Of a stretch of 64,000 nucleotides of DNA, positions 16,908 through 25,924 are shown piece after piece (position 1 is the stretch's first letter; every line of letters starts with the position of its first letter). The stretch comes from MFD02979-c5 sp963705385. GTDB lineage: Bacteria > Bacteroidota > Bacteroidia > Cytophagales > Amoebophilaceae. The stretch is from contig OY970075.1 of the NCBI GenBank assembly GCA_963705385.1, positions 682,001 through 746,000 of the forward strand, read 5' to 3'. Under the pieces are notes generated by a model, which worked only from the letters and a program-made list of their open reading frames with translations, did not search any database and had not been told where the DNA came from. Both the position numbers and the translations under genes were made by a program.

Positions 16908-19694
16908 TCAAAAGCTGGGGTAACCCCTATTTCTGTTGTAGCGCAAGTCTCGTAGTAGCGGTGACTTAACCCCAACAGAGAACTCATAGTATTGCCTTTT
17001 TCCTAAAGGGCGCCAGTTAAAATTCATTTCCCAGCAGTGTAAGTCTCTATGGATACCCAACTTAGTTAAGCTACCTACAAACTTACCTTTGGTGATATCA
17101 TAACCACTCTGAAAACTTGCCTTCCATTTTTCAGTCAAACTTACATCGCCATGAAAAGAAAACACTTTGATGCTCTTTCCTTCCTTAGGCTTAGGGCTAC
17201 TGTAGCTCCACGCGTAGTTTAAACCAAGGGCCCAAGGAATATTAAAGTCTATGTATTGCTCTGGGTGTTCTTGGATATTTTTTAGTTCTTCTTTGGCATT
17301 TGGGTCGTCCTCAAGCGCTGCATGCTGTTCCCGATCTTTAGCTTTACTTTTGTCAGCGCTGAACTTAGTACTAATATTTAATGAAGCTTGGTTTACATGT
17401 CCTAACCCTTTGCCGTGATTCCAAGCAAATTCATTTACTCTGTCTTCTCGTTGCGCGCCCCCTTGAACACTTTTTACATAAACGTATGGATCAAAAGTAG
17501 TTTTCAGGGTGATATTGAACAGCCCTTCGAACAAACGTGTCCTTGCGTCTAAGTGGATATCACCCAACTTAAAGTTATCTTTTAAAAAGTCATAGCTTGT
17601 ACTCCAATCAAATCCTTCTAAAATAGGAATCTTCTTAGTAGCTATTCCTTCCTCTGTTTTACTCCTAACTTTCATCTCCAAGGTGTTGTTGAGCTTTACT
17701 TGCATGACTGCTTGGGCTCGGTTAGGAGAAGTCCCATATAGGCCCCCTTCAAATTTATTTTTTAGTTCTGTTGCTGTTCCTTTTTGCACTTTTTGCCAAT
17801 AGCCAAACTTGGGTTTTGAAAAGTCAGGAGTATAGGTGAAACTCACTGAAGGCTCAATTTGGTGTCTAATAGCTTGTACGGTAGCATTGCGCTTAAAGAA
17901 GTGGGTACCATACAGTGTGGTTGTAAGGGCTGTTCCAAACTCATAGTCATAAACACGCGCAAACCCTTTTACTTTTTCTTTATCTACTTGGCCGGTATTT
18001 GTATTGTAGTCATAATTTATTTTTTCCCAATACCATCGCTCGCGGTACTCGATGAATGGAGTCAGGTTGAGGTAGCTGATTTTAACATTGGTCTTGATAG
18101 GAACGGTATGTTTAGCGCCATACTTAGCATTCTTAAACATGATGGGCCAGTTTTGGGGTGAGAAGTCTATAGTTTCCTTGCCCACTTTATTTGAAAGTTC
18201 ATTCCTAAACTCAAACATATGTTGGAAGTAAATGTCTGAGTACCAATGCCCACCAGCAGTGCCTTTTTTGCGGAAAGAATAAATATTTTCTGTTCTCAGT
18301 GAGATGTCTGGTAGGATCACCCTGGTGTCTTGGGTTATAAAGTTTTTAGAATGACGCAGGTTGACGTTGAGTGCGTAAGGAAATCCTATTAGTCTATTCG
18401 TGTAGCGGATGCTAGAGTTCATGGTAGCATTCAGGTCCTCACCGCTAGCCACGAGGCTCTTCTTAAATGATTCGTTCTGCAAGTCAACTTCTGCAGCTAC
18501 GCTGCTGTTTCTATTGTTTTCAGTACGATGCTTCCATTGAAATCGCCAGCTTTTGTCTTTTTGGGGCAAGGTATCTTCTCGGGTTGCTAGGTTGACAGAT
18601 CTTTGATAGGCTAAAGCTCCGCTGTATTGATAGCGTTTTTTGTAGTATGATTGTGCTGTAAAGCCTGTAGAGCCTTTGGAGTAAATTTCTCCTGTCAAAG
18701 CAAGGTCTACATAGTCATTAAAATTGAAATAATAACCTCCATCTTTTATGGAAAATCCTTTTTCATTTTCTCCACCGTACTTGGGAAAGATTACTCCTGA
18801 CCGTTTGTTTGGAAAGTAAAAGATACCAAAAAAGAATCCTAAAGGTGTTGGAACGTTATCAAAATAAAGGCTAAAAGGTCCAGACATTATCTTGTCTTCA
18901 TATACCAACTTGAGCTGCTTAGCACTGATGTGGAAGTGGGGGCGTACTAGGTTACAGGTTGTATAGGTGGCTCGGTCTGCATAAAAGGTATCCTCACTAT
19001 CTTTTTTGGCTTTATTAGCTCTTATAATGCCGTCACCTTGTTTGGTAAATAGTTTACTGGCAACTGCTCTATGAGACTCGAAGTTGTAGCGCACTCGTTC
19101 TGCAATGTACTCTACGCCGTCTTTGGTAAGTATAGGCTTTCTTTCTAGTTCGCCTGCTTCATTTTTTTTACTAGCTGCCGAAATAATATGACGCTTCCAA
19201 TCAAGGGAAATCTTGTCTGCTTCAAGCTTGATCGTATCATACTCAATAACTCCTTCTCCATACAAACGGATGGCTTTACGCTTGATGTCAAGGACGATTG
19301 AGTCTTTTGCATCGTATCGAATAATTGCTTGAATGAGTGCCTCTGACTCTGTGGCATCTTTTTGTTGCGCAGCCTCATCTGATGAAGGAACTGCTACATC
19401 AGGACTGGCTGAAGTAGCTGGTGGACTGCTCGTGGCTTCCAAATAATTATCTTCCTCTTCCTTACTTTGTACAGCTTTTTCTTTTACAGTAAGCGGTAGC
19501 TGCTTTTCTGTAGGGTTACCCAGTACTTTTCCGCTCCCTTCTTGTAAAGAGAGATTAGCATCTCTACTTGCCTCGTACGGAGTTGGAGCTGTAAAAAGGC
19601 TTGTAGCAGCACTTGTATTGACTACTGTGGCAATAGCTGCCAGGTAGTGCAACAACAATATGAGCATTGTGAGCACATACTTTGACTTGAGCAC
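16908..19694 (-). CDS. lptD: LPS-assembly protein LptD/OstA-like outer-membrane protein
   Basis: 928 residues. Signal peptide (KYVLTMLILLLHYLAAIA), a low-complexity linker, an OstA/LptA-like beta-taco domain at about 120-270 (VLDIKRKAIRLYGEGVIEYD, LEADKISLDWKRH), then a large beta-barrel to the C-terminus, ending in RNRGYPSF. This is the Bacteroidota OstA-like/LptD form. In Proteobacteria LptD inserts LPS into the outer leaflet; whether this organism makes LPS is not shown here. It is divergent from the amidase gene with only 69 bases between starts, so regulatory sequence is shared. Confidence 0.88.
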   Translation of the reverse strand: MLKSKYVLTMLILLLHYLAAIATVVNTSAATSLFTAPTPYEASRDANLSLQEGSGKVLGNPTEKQLPLTVKEKAVQSKEEEDNYLEATSSPPATSASPDVAVPSSDEAAQQKDATESEALIQAIIRYDAKDSIVLDIKRKAIRLYGEGVIEYDTIKLEADKISLDWKRHIISAASKKNEAGELERKPILTKDGVEYIAERVRYNFESHRAVASKLFTKQGDGIIRANKAKKDSEDTFYADRATYTTCNLVRPHFHISAKQLKLVYEDKIMSGPFSLYFDNVPTPLGFFFGIFYFPNKRSGVIFPKYGGENEKGFSIKDGGYYFNFNDYVDLALTGEIYSKGSTGFTAQSYYKKRYQYSGALAYQRSVNLATREDTLPQKDKSWRFQWKHRTENNRNSSVAAEVDLQNESFKKSLVASGEDLNATMNSSIRYTNRLIGFPYALNVNLRHSKNFITQDTRVILPDISLRTENIYSFRKKGTAGGHWYSDIYFQHMFEFRNELSNKVGKETIDFSPQNWPIMFKNAKYGAKHTVPIKTNVKISYLNLTPFIEYRERWYWEKINYDYNTNTGQVDKEKVKGFARVYDYEFGTALTTTLYGTHFFKRNATVQAIRHQIEPSVSFTYTPDFSKPKFGYWQKVQKGTATELKNKFEGGLYGTSPNRAQAVMQVKLNNTLEMKVRSKTEEGIATKKIPILEGFDWSTSYDFLKDNFKLGDIHLDARTRLFEGLFNITLKTTFDPYVYVKSVQGGAQREDRVNEFAWNHGKGLGHVNQASLNISTKFSADKSKAKDREQHAALEDDPNAKEELKNIQEHPEQYIDFNIPWALGLNYAWSYSSPKPKEGKSIKVFSFHGDVSLTEKWKASFQSGYDITKGKFVGSLTKLGIHRDLHCWEMNFNWRPLGKRQYYEFSVGVKSPLLRDLRYNRNRGYPSF

Positions 19695-19763
19695 TAGTGA
19701 GTTAGCTTTTCAAAATTTTTTGTGCGTAAATTTATCCCGTTCATTCCAAATAATGGCATTACC

Positions 19764-20546
19764 ATGAAGAATATTGCTAAAGCACTAATTATTCTACTTT
19801 GGCTCATGTTAGGAGGAGCTAATAGCAGCACAGCCAAAAAATATAAAGTAAAAAAGATAGTCATCGACGCTGGACATGGTGGTCATGATTCTGGCGCTCT
19901 AGGCAAGTTTTCTCAAGAAAAAAATGTAGCTCTTCAAGTGGCTCTAGGGCTAGGAAGCCTCATTGAAAAAAATATGAAAGATGTGCAGGTCATCTATACA
20001 CGCACAACAGACAAATTTGTGACACTGCATGGTAGGGCTCAGATTGCTAATAAGAATAATGCAGACGTGTTTATCTCCATTCACTGTAATGCTACCCATA
20101 GTAAGACTGTCTATGGTACTGAAACTTATACAATGGGCCTTCGTAACTCAAATCATAACTTGGCAGTAGCTAAGCGCGAGAATAGAGTAATACTTTTAGA
20201 AGATAGTTATGAAGAGAATTACCAAGGCTTTGATCCCAATGCACCTGAGTCTTACATTCTATTCTCCCTGTATCAAAACGCCTATGATGATAGTAGCGTC
20301 AAGCTTGCCCAAAACATACAGCACCAATTTAGGAATAAATTGGGGAGAAAATGCCGTGGTGTAAGACAAGCAGGTTTCTTGGTACTTTGGAAGACCGCTG
20401 CTCCTAGGGTCTTGGTGGAAATTGGTTTTATTACCCATCTTCAAGAAGAAAAGTACCTGAACAGTAAATCAGGGCAATGTCACATTGCTTCTGGGATCTT
20501 TCGAGCTCTTCAGGATTATAAAAAAGATTTAGAGATAAATAGCTGA
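19764..20546 (+). CDS. N-acetylmuramoyl-L-alanine amidase (Amidase_3)
   Basis: Zinc amidase that cuts the amide between MurNAc and the peptide stem, usually in daughter-cell separation. Signal peptide MKNIAKALIILLWLMLGGA, then the Amidase_3 domain: DAGHGGHDSGA (first Zn His), EKNV (Glu ligand), FISIHCNA (second Zn His) and the catalytic VEIGF near the C-terminus. 260 residues. I chose ATG 19764; an in-frame GTG at 19722 would put 14 residues before the signal peptide. Presence of this gene implies that some peptidoglycan is made. Confidence 0.93.
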   Translation: MKNIAKALIILLWLMLGGANSSTAKKYKVKKIVIDAGHGGHDSGALGKFSQEKNVALQVALGLGSLIEKNMKDVQVIYTRTTDKFVTLHGRAQIANKNNADVFISIHCNATHSKTVYGTETYTMGLRNSNHNLAVAKRENRVILLEDSYEENYQGFDPNAPESYILFSLYQNAYDDSSVKLAQNIQHQFRNKLGRKCRGVRQAGFLVLWKTAAPRVLVEIGFITHLQEEKYLNSKSGQCHIASGIFRALQDYKKDLEINS

Positions 20547-20790
20547 AGGAATAATAGGCCATAGGACTGTGAGAGATGAGCTTTTAAAAGTTGTATACAG
20601 TTGTACACAAATGAATTGATGAAGTGTAATAGCATCTTTGTATGAGGTGTACTCAGCGACCCCTTATTAATTAGTCCAGTGCTCCTTGTTTCGGCCAGAG
20701 GACTCCGCTGAATGACTAGTAAACCTAATTTACGTTTGTAAACCTTTAGGCAATTTGCATCCGCTAACTTTAAAACCTTGAATAACTGTC

Positions 20791-21735
20791 GTGAAACTAA
20801 GTAAAGAAGTAAAAGTCGGGCTGCTAGCAACTACCGCACTCACTATTGTCTACCTAGGCTCCAACTTTTTGAAAGGAAAAGAAATATTTTTTACAGGCAA
20901 TATTTATTACACCACTTATGATAATACTGGAGGCCTCACGACTACAAGTCCAGTGTTGGTCAAAGGGCTACCTATAGGAAGGGTCCAAAAGATAGAAGTA
21001 GTTCCCGGTAAAAATTACAGTGTCTTAGTGGCTTTTGGAACTGAAAAAAATATTAAGTTAACGGATGCTACGCGGGCTAAGCTAGTTAGTCCCAGCCTAT
21101 TAGGGGGTAAAGCTATTGAGCTTCTAATTGAGGAAGGAAATCCACTAAAAAATCACGACACAGTCCCAGGCTATGTAGAACAAAGCTTTGGAGAGGAGTT
21201 TGCCCAAACTGCACTCCCTGCTTTGAATGATGCCAAAGATGCTTCACTGCTGGCCAGTAAGTTTATAACTAACCTCGTTGAGAACATAGACAAAATCAAC
21301 GCCATATTTACTAACCTTGAGGGGGTTACTCAAAAATTGAAGCAGACCATTACGGAAAATGAAAAAGGATTTAGTGTACTAAGTCAAAATTTGACCGAAG
21401 TATCTGTTGCGGTTTCTGATCATGAAAACGGCATGGGAGCACTTTTAAAAAAGCTCAATCGATTGATAGATGGGGCCGAAGGTATAGAAGTTAAAGAAGC
21501 TGCTGATAAGCTCAACAGCATTTTAAACCATATTGAAAAAATACTCCATGAAACTGATAAAGGGAAAAACAGTTTTAGTAGACTGTTAGAAGATGATAGC
21601 TTATATAAAAGTCTCGATCAAACTTTGTCGAACTTAGACAATTTGTTGGTAGACCTGAAAGCACGTCCCTGGCGGTATGTTAGTTTTTCTGTCTTTGGAA
21701 AGCCTAAAAATCAAGAAAGCGCCGAAGAGCAATAA
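20791..21735 (+). CDS. MCE/MlaD family lipid-transport protein
   Basis: 314 residues: an N-terminal anchor (VKVGLLATTALTIVYLGSNFL), one MCE domain (YTTYDNTGGLTTTSPVLVKG, IGRVQKIEV), and a C-terminal coiled-coil (about 165-290). MCE proteins form rings or tubes that shuttle lipids between inner and outer membrane. In Bacteroidota the gene often follows an N-acetylmuramoyl-L-alanine amidase, as here (244 bases downstream). The ABC partners (mlaE, mlaF types) are not in this window. Start is GTG; it matches the family N-terminus MKISKEVKVG. Confidence 0.9.
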   Translation: MKLSKEVKVGLLATTALTIVYLGSNFLKGKEIFFTGNIYYTTYDNTGGLTTTSPVLVKGLPIGRVQKIEVVPGKNYSVLVAFGTEKNIKLTDATRAKLVSPSLLGGKAIELLIEEGNPLKNHDTVPGYVEQSFGEEFAQTALPALNDAKDASLLASKFITNLVENIDKINAIFTNLEGVTQKLKQTITENEKGFSVLSQNLTEVSVAVSDHENGMGALLKKLNRLIDGAEGIEVKEAADKLNSILNHIEKILHETDKGKNSFSRLLEDDSLYKSLDQTLSNLDNLLVDLKARPWRYVSFSVFGKPKNQESAEEQ

Positions 21736-21763
21736 AAGTCTGCTTCTTGCTCATTGCTTCTCT

Positions 21764-22390
21764 TTACGTCCCCCTACAGCAGGCCAGTACATGGCCCTCA
21801 AAAAAGCTGTAGTGAAGGGTAAAAAGTTTACTTCTAGCCTTTCCCTGCAAAGATCCCTGGATACTTTTTGCAAACTTTCTAATGTTCACATCTTGCTTGA
21901 AGGATAAATTTTTGCCGCCATAGGCTTTATAGATTGCTTCCTTAGCACACCAGTAAATACAAAGTTTTTCTAGATCGTTTCCAGCGTCTTCAATTTCTTC
22001 TTTATTAAAAACCTTCTCTTTGACTTTTTGTAGCTTTTCATGAGGCTGCTGGATGTCAATGCCTATTTGACACGTTCTGTCCATAGCGATAAAAGCAAAA
22101 TTAGCACAGTGTGCTATGCTTATATATACATTGCTACCTGCTAGATAAGGCTTTCCCCAGACATCTTTGTGTAGGCCAGTATATTCATAACCCAACTCGG
22201 TAAGTAATGCTTTTAAACCTTTTCTTGAGGCAAGCCATTCTTTTTTTCGGTGAGGATGGGTAATTTTTTGATACACGTCTTGCTCTGAGGGAGTAAGTGA
22301 AGTTCCCTCTAGTAACACTTTTTCTGGCTCAATAATTCGCCATAAAAGGTAGGCGTTATGCGCTGTTTCTACGAATCTGCATACTGGCAT
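21764..22390 (-). CDS. 4'-phosphopantetheinyl transferase (Sfp/AcpT type)
   Basis: Transfers the phosphopantetheine arm from CoA to a serine of a carrier protein. The magnesium motif IGIDIQ and the second motif WCAKEAIYKAYG are both intact; the N-terminal HPHRKKEWLASRKGLKALL is typical. 208 residues. This organism may use it for acyl carrier protein in place of AcpS, or for a secondary pathway; no carrier-protein gene is adjacent. Convergent with the MCE gene (28 bases between stops). Confidence 0.9.
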   Translation of the reverse strand: MPVCRFVETAHNAYLLWRIIEPEKVLLEGTSLTPSEQDVYQKITHPHRKKEWLASRKGLKALLTELGYEYTGLHKDVWGKPYLAGSNVYISIAHCANFAFIAMDRTCQIGIDIQQPHEKLQKVKEKVFNKEEIEDAGNDLEKLCIYWCAKEAIYKAYGGKNLSFKQDVNIRKFAKSIQGSLQGKARSKLFTLHYSFFEGHVLACCRGT

Positions 22391-22599
22391 ATTTAATCTC
22401 TTCTATCCTTAAATTTGTACCTGGCCTTTTTAGTGACTTAGCTTAGCGCGTACCTCAGGCTAAGGAAGGAGTATAAAAATGCTGTTGCATATACCTGCTG
22501 AAGGTAAATATTTCTTAATTTGTGGAAAAACCTGCTGAGCGTGAAGGTTCATCAAGAAGCAGCTAATCATGCAAACCTAGAAAAAACTTCAAAGCAACC

Positions 22600-23244
22600 A
22601 TGCAGCAAATAACACCTATAGAAATAAGACAAAAAAGTTTTGAAAAAAGCTTTAGAGGTTATAACCCTGGTGAAGTAGACGCATTTTTGCATTCGCTCGC
22701 CTATGCTTGGGAAAAGCTTATAACACAGCTCTCTGAGCGAGAGGCTCAGCTAGAAGTTAGTAAAAAGGAGACACAAAGACTTCAGGAAGTAGAGAACGCT
22801 TTACTGAGAACTATTACAGACTCGGAAGTCACTGCTAAAAATATCATTGAGCAGGCTAAAAGAGAAGCAGAGCTAAAAACCAAAGAAGTAGAAAGAGCAG
22901 CAGCGTTAAGGACCAGAGAGACAGAAATTAAAGCAGAGAGAATACTCCACGAAGCCCAGGAAAGAGCCAGAGTCATTGAAGAAGAAAGCCAACAAGGTCA
23001 ACTTCGGTTACAAGAGCAGCGAGAAAAAGAGCTTGAAAGAATTAGAAAAACAATTCAAGAGGCTGAAACCTACCAAGATAGCTTGTTACAAAAATTCCAA
23101 TATCTAGCTGAAGATATCCTAACAAGGAGCCAGCTCATCAGGAGAGACGTTGAAGCCAATCAACCTGGCCAGGGAGATCTCTCTAGGAGCGCTGAAGTAC
23201 CAACCCCTAGTACAGCGCTAGAGACAGTACCTGCTGTCCCATAA
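22600..23244 (+). CDS. DivIVA-domain coiled-coil protein
   Basis: 214 residues. The N-terminal DivIVA motif is clear: ITPIEIRQKSFEKSFRGYNP followed by GEVDAFLHSLAYAWEKL. A long coiled coil (residues about 45-190, very rich in E/R/K/Q) follows, then a Pro/Thr-rich tail. DivIVA proteins bind curved membrane in Gram-positives; in Bacteroidota the role is not established, probably cell shape or division. ppx follows in the same direction after 57 bases. Confidence 0.85.
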   Translation: MQQITPIEIRQKSFEKSFRGYNPGEVDAFLHSLAYAWEKLITQLSEREAQLEVSKKETQRLQEVENALLRTITDSEVTAKNIIEQAKREAELKTKEVERAAALRTRETEIKAERILHEAQERARVIEEESQQGQLRLQEQREKELERIRKTIQEAETYQDSLLQKFQYLAEDILTRSQLIRRDVEANQPGQGDLSRSAEVPTPSTALETVPAVP

Positions 23245-23301
23245 GTAAACAAGTTTTACTATACACCGCAGAATGACCTTAACCCACCTCCATAATTCAC
23301 T

Positions 23302-24183
23302 TTGAAGCTAGCTGCCGTTGATATTGGTTCTAATGCCGTTAGGCTTCAGGTAAGTAGTGTCCTGCATATCGATAGGAAAAAAAAATTTAAGAAAATAGAA
23401 TATTTGCGCTTCCCCCTGCGCCTTGGTTATGATGTATTTAAGCATCAGTGCATCAGTGCAGAGAACGAGCAAAAGCTCATCCAACTATTGCATGCCTTTA
23501 AGTTACTCATAGACCTTCATGAAGTAGAGGACTACATAGTCTGTGGTACCTCTGCCTTAAGGGAAGCCAACAACAAGCTCGAGATCGTAAATCACATTGA
23601 GGAAGTACTTGGAATTTCGGTTCATATTGTTCAAGGAGCAGAAGAAGCGCTACTGATCGACAAAGCAATTCGCCATTTACTAATGGATGATCATGATTAC
23701 CTCCATGTAGACGTTGGCGGAGGAAGTACAGAAGTAAGCCTTTATATAGGCAAAAAAAAGGTTGCCTCACACTCTTTTGACTTAGGCTCTATTAAGCTGC
23801 TAGAAAATTGTGACACTACCTCTGCCTGGGAGGAAATGCAAGTATGGATTAGTGTACAGAAGCAATGTTTCACTAGTATTCCTATAGGTATTGCAACCGG
23901 AGGTAATATCCGTAAGCTGGCTCAGCTGGCTAAAAGAGGTTTAAAGAAGCCACTTTCCCTCAAAAAGCTGGAAGCTACAAAAGCTTATATCGCATCCTAT
24001 AGCTTAGCAGAACGGATTAACGGATTAGAGCTGAATCCTGATCGTGCTGATGTGATTTTGCCTGCAATACAAATTTACGGTACAGCCATGCGGTGCGGAG
24101 ATGTAAAGAAAATCCTCGTACCTGACGTTAGTCTAAGGGACGGAATTATTCAGGTTTTGTACGAAAGGAACCTTCTAGATTGA
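23302..24183 (+). CDS. Ppx/GppA family phosphatase
   Basis: Exopolyphosphatase/guanosine pentaphosphatase of the sugar-kinase/Hsp70/actin fold. N-terminal phosphate motif AAVDIGSNAVRLQV, second motif YLHVDVGGGSTEVSL and the GTSALREA segment are seen. At 293 residues it is the short two-domain form without the C-terminal HD-type extension of E. coli Ppx. Start is TTG, giving MKLAAVDIGSN, which fits the family. Substrate (polyphosphate or pppGpp) is not decidable from sequence. Confidence 0.9.
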   Translation: MKLAAVDIGSNAVRLQVSSVLHIDRKKKFKKIEYLRFPLRLGYDVFKHQCISAENEQKLIQLLHAFKLLIDLHEVEDYIVCGTSALREANNKLEIVNHIEEVLGISVHIVQGAEEALLIDKAIRHLLMDDHDYLHVDVGGGSTEVSLYIGKKKVASHSFDLGSIKLLENCDTTSAWEEMQVWISVQKQCFTSIPIGIATGGNIRKLAQLAKRGLKKPLSLKKLEATKAYIASYSLAERINGLELNPDRADVILPAIQIYGTAMRCGDVKKILVPDVSLRDGIIQVLYERNLLD

Positions 24184-24279
24184 TCTGCGTACACATGCAA
24201 CCATGCAGGCTTGTAGCGGCCTAACGAGATCCTTAAGCAGCGAAAATCATGCTTACTAAAAAGAGTGGATTACTTTACC

Positions 24280-24429
24280 TTACTTGTTAGCAGAAAATTC
24301 TTCTTTTAGCTTTTCTATATCTACGTTTTTGATTACGGGCGTGGCCAACAAGCGCTTTATGCTAGCTTTTCTTTGCACTGCCTTTGTTCTATTTTTTCTT
24401 AATTTCCTCTCTAGTCTAGTAACTGCCAT
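24280..24429 (-). CDS. small basic conserved-looking protein, 49 residues
   Basis: An intact ATG-to-TAA frame encodes a 49-residue basic protein starting MAVTRLERKLRKNRTKAV and containing IKRLLATPVIKNVDIEKLK. The sequence is compositionally sensible and resembles small proteins of similar length (basic N-terminus, then a PVIKNVD segment) that I recall in Bacteroidota genomes; this recollection is not a database result. The function is unknown. The basic N-terminal half suggests nucleic-acid or ribosome contact. It is preserved inside an otherwise decayed 1.7-kb stretch, which supports its being real. Confidence 0.65.
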   Translation of the reverse strand: MAVTRLERKLRKNRTKAVQRKASIKRLLATPVIKNVDIEKLKEEFSANK

Positions 24430-24921
24430 AACGCGTTTTTGTAGGTAAATAGCTATAGAGCTATGATTAAATTGTATGCTGATTGCTATAAGTCTCCGTT
24501 GCCGAACCGCATGCTCTATAAAAGATAAGTTTTCAAGCTGCTGTTTGTAAGGTAAGGTTTTTATCTTAACAGGTGTCTTTTATTATTGCTAGCTGCTTGG
24601 TTTTTTACATCAACAACAAGCATTTTTGTTTGTTGAGTGATTTTACCTTCATCATTTGTTCGCTTTTATGCAAGCAACATTTTTCGCTAACAAGACCAAA
24701 ATAACTGTTATATCTCACAAGTCCAAGGTACCCAGCAATAGCAAACGTCCTTTGAGGTTAGCATTGTCTACCGTGATAAAAGGAAGTGGATTTCGTTGGC
24801 CAACTCCTGGGCTGCTGCGTTTGAGCCCCTAAAGGGCTGCATATCTAAAAGGACCTATCCCAATAGTACGTTTGTGTTTATCTACCAAAAAGTTCCGGCA
24901 TGCTGCTGTGGCTTCCTAAGT
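24430..24921. other. intergenic, decayed sequence
   Basis: No convincing gene. Short open frames exist (for example a 54-codon plus-strand frame from 24668), but none has recognisable motifs and all are broken in neighbouring frames. Probably remnant DNA between the small gene and the dispersed repeat. Confidence 0.4.
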
Positions 24922-25063
24922 CATGTTACGCAGGTGTTGCAAGCGCTTTCATAAAAGATGTTCGCTCGCAGAGAGACCCATGAAAGATTTCCTCCTGCGA
25001 AGGAGGAGTTAGCAACGCATAGTAACTCTCCTACTTAATTAAGGAAGAGTTAGAGGTGGTTTT
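24922..25063 (+). repeat. dispersed intergenic repeat, copy A
   Basis: Shares with 56043-56149 the blocks catgttacgca, ttcgctcgcagag, a following CCCAT(G/A)AAAG segment, and the terminal gttagaggtgg. It contains a small hairpin, TCCTCCT-GCGA-AGGAGGA, and a second CTCCT/AGGAG-like pair before gttagaggtgg. Copy C is inverted at 62424-62475. It has no coding capacity. Confidence 0.7.
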
Positions 25064-25179
25064 CTCATCTAGTACAAGAAGCATGTACGTGTTGAAAGCT
25101 ACATTTTTCAAGCACATCCTATTCCGAGTTGGAAACTCAGGATGCCTGCGGTTAAGGTGTAAGGCTACACCTGGCCGAA

Positions 25180-25615
25180 TCACCCCCCCCTTTTTTTATC
25201 ATCCAGCTGGTCAATGCCTTGTTCTAAGTGTTTCAAATACAACGGTTTTCCTTTGAGCAAAGGGAAGGTAGTAGCAATTTGAAGCCCTTCTCTCCAACGG
25301 TTTTTACCTAGCTTTATTTGCTCAATAAATCCATGAATGACTTTGAGTTGCAAGGTGCCTTCGCCAATGCTCTGTCCTAAGGCTACTTTAAGAAGGAAGT
25401 TAACTGTAGTATAGCCCTGCACGATACAATGGGCACGAATTTCCTGAGTAAGTTGCTCTATCTTGTCCAGGGTTAAGAAGCTGTTTAGATAAGGGGCTAC
25501 AAGCTTGCGCTGGGCTTGCTTGCTCAGGCACTTTACATCTTCTAGGATAATTTTCCTGACATATAAGGTAGATAGTGGCGCGTTTGCTGAAGCCTCAGGA
25601 AGGAGGGGGAAGGTT
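25180..25615 (-). pseudogene. ShlB/FhaC-type two-partner secretion transporter, POTRA remnant
   Basis: The frame starts after a stop and has no start codon. It reads VRKIILEDVKCLSKQAQRKL, then VAPYLNSFLTLDKIEQLTQE, IRAHCIVQGYTTVNFLLKVA, GEGTLQLKVIHGFIEQIKLG and PLYLKHLEQGIDQLDD. This is the ShlB-type POTRA domain: PYL, LT, L, I, Y-x-x-x-GY, G-x-L-x-L-x-V-x-x-G-x-I, and L-x-x-L-E-Q-x-x-x-x-L. The 16-strand barrel that should follow is gone; the frame ends just after a run of eight G on this strand (bases 25183-25190). TpsB proteins export large adhesins or haemolysins. No TpsA partner is visible. It is a dead remnant, or less likely a gene switched off at the G tract. Confidence 0.75.
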
Positions 25616-25644
25616 CTATTGGCTTCTACTAGGGTACTAAACTT

Positions 25645-25666
25645 AAAACGCTACAAAAAGCGTTTT
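25645..25666. terminator. 8-bp stem hairpin between TPS remnant and phoH
   Basis: AAAACGCT, six-base loop, AGCGTTTT: a perfect inverted repeat. The stem itself supplies A/T ends on both strands, so it could act as a weak bidirectional terminator. No further U-run is present. Confidence 0.35.
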
Positions 25667-25861
25667 GAGTAGCATAAAATAAATCATTAATTTAGGACGG
25701 GCTGGCCGAACTAAACACACTGACGAGGATATAAATCTGAAGCCTGAGTGCTGCATGTGTAAAGGCGCCTTGAGGTAGCTGAAAGGGGATAAAATCTGCA
25801 GCTAAATATAGCCAAGCCGTAACGTTATATCGCCCATGCTAAGCATAGACGCAGCCTTAAA

Positions 25862-25893
25862 TTGCCTGGCCTCATGGTTATTTGCCATCTTTG
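25862..25893 (+). promoter_or_regulatory. candidate Bacteroidota promoter for phoH
   Basis: TTG at 25862-25864, 21 bases, then CATCTTTG at 25886-25893 (one mismatch to TAnnTTTG). It lies 32 bases before the phoH start. Confidence 0.5.
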
Positions 25894-25924
25894 CGCCCCT
25901 GAAATACTTTAGCTCCTAACTAAT

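Noticed and set aside
24668..24835. 54-codon plus-strand frame starting MQATFFANKTKITV
   Set aside because: No recognisable motif, and the surrounding frames are broken. It is probably chance in decayed sequence.
25056..25256. 66-codon plus-strand frame in the decayed region
   Set aside because: It runs antisense to the POTRA remnant and through the dispersed repeat, with no motif.
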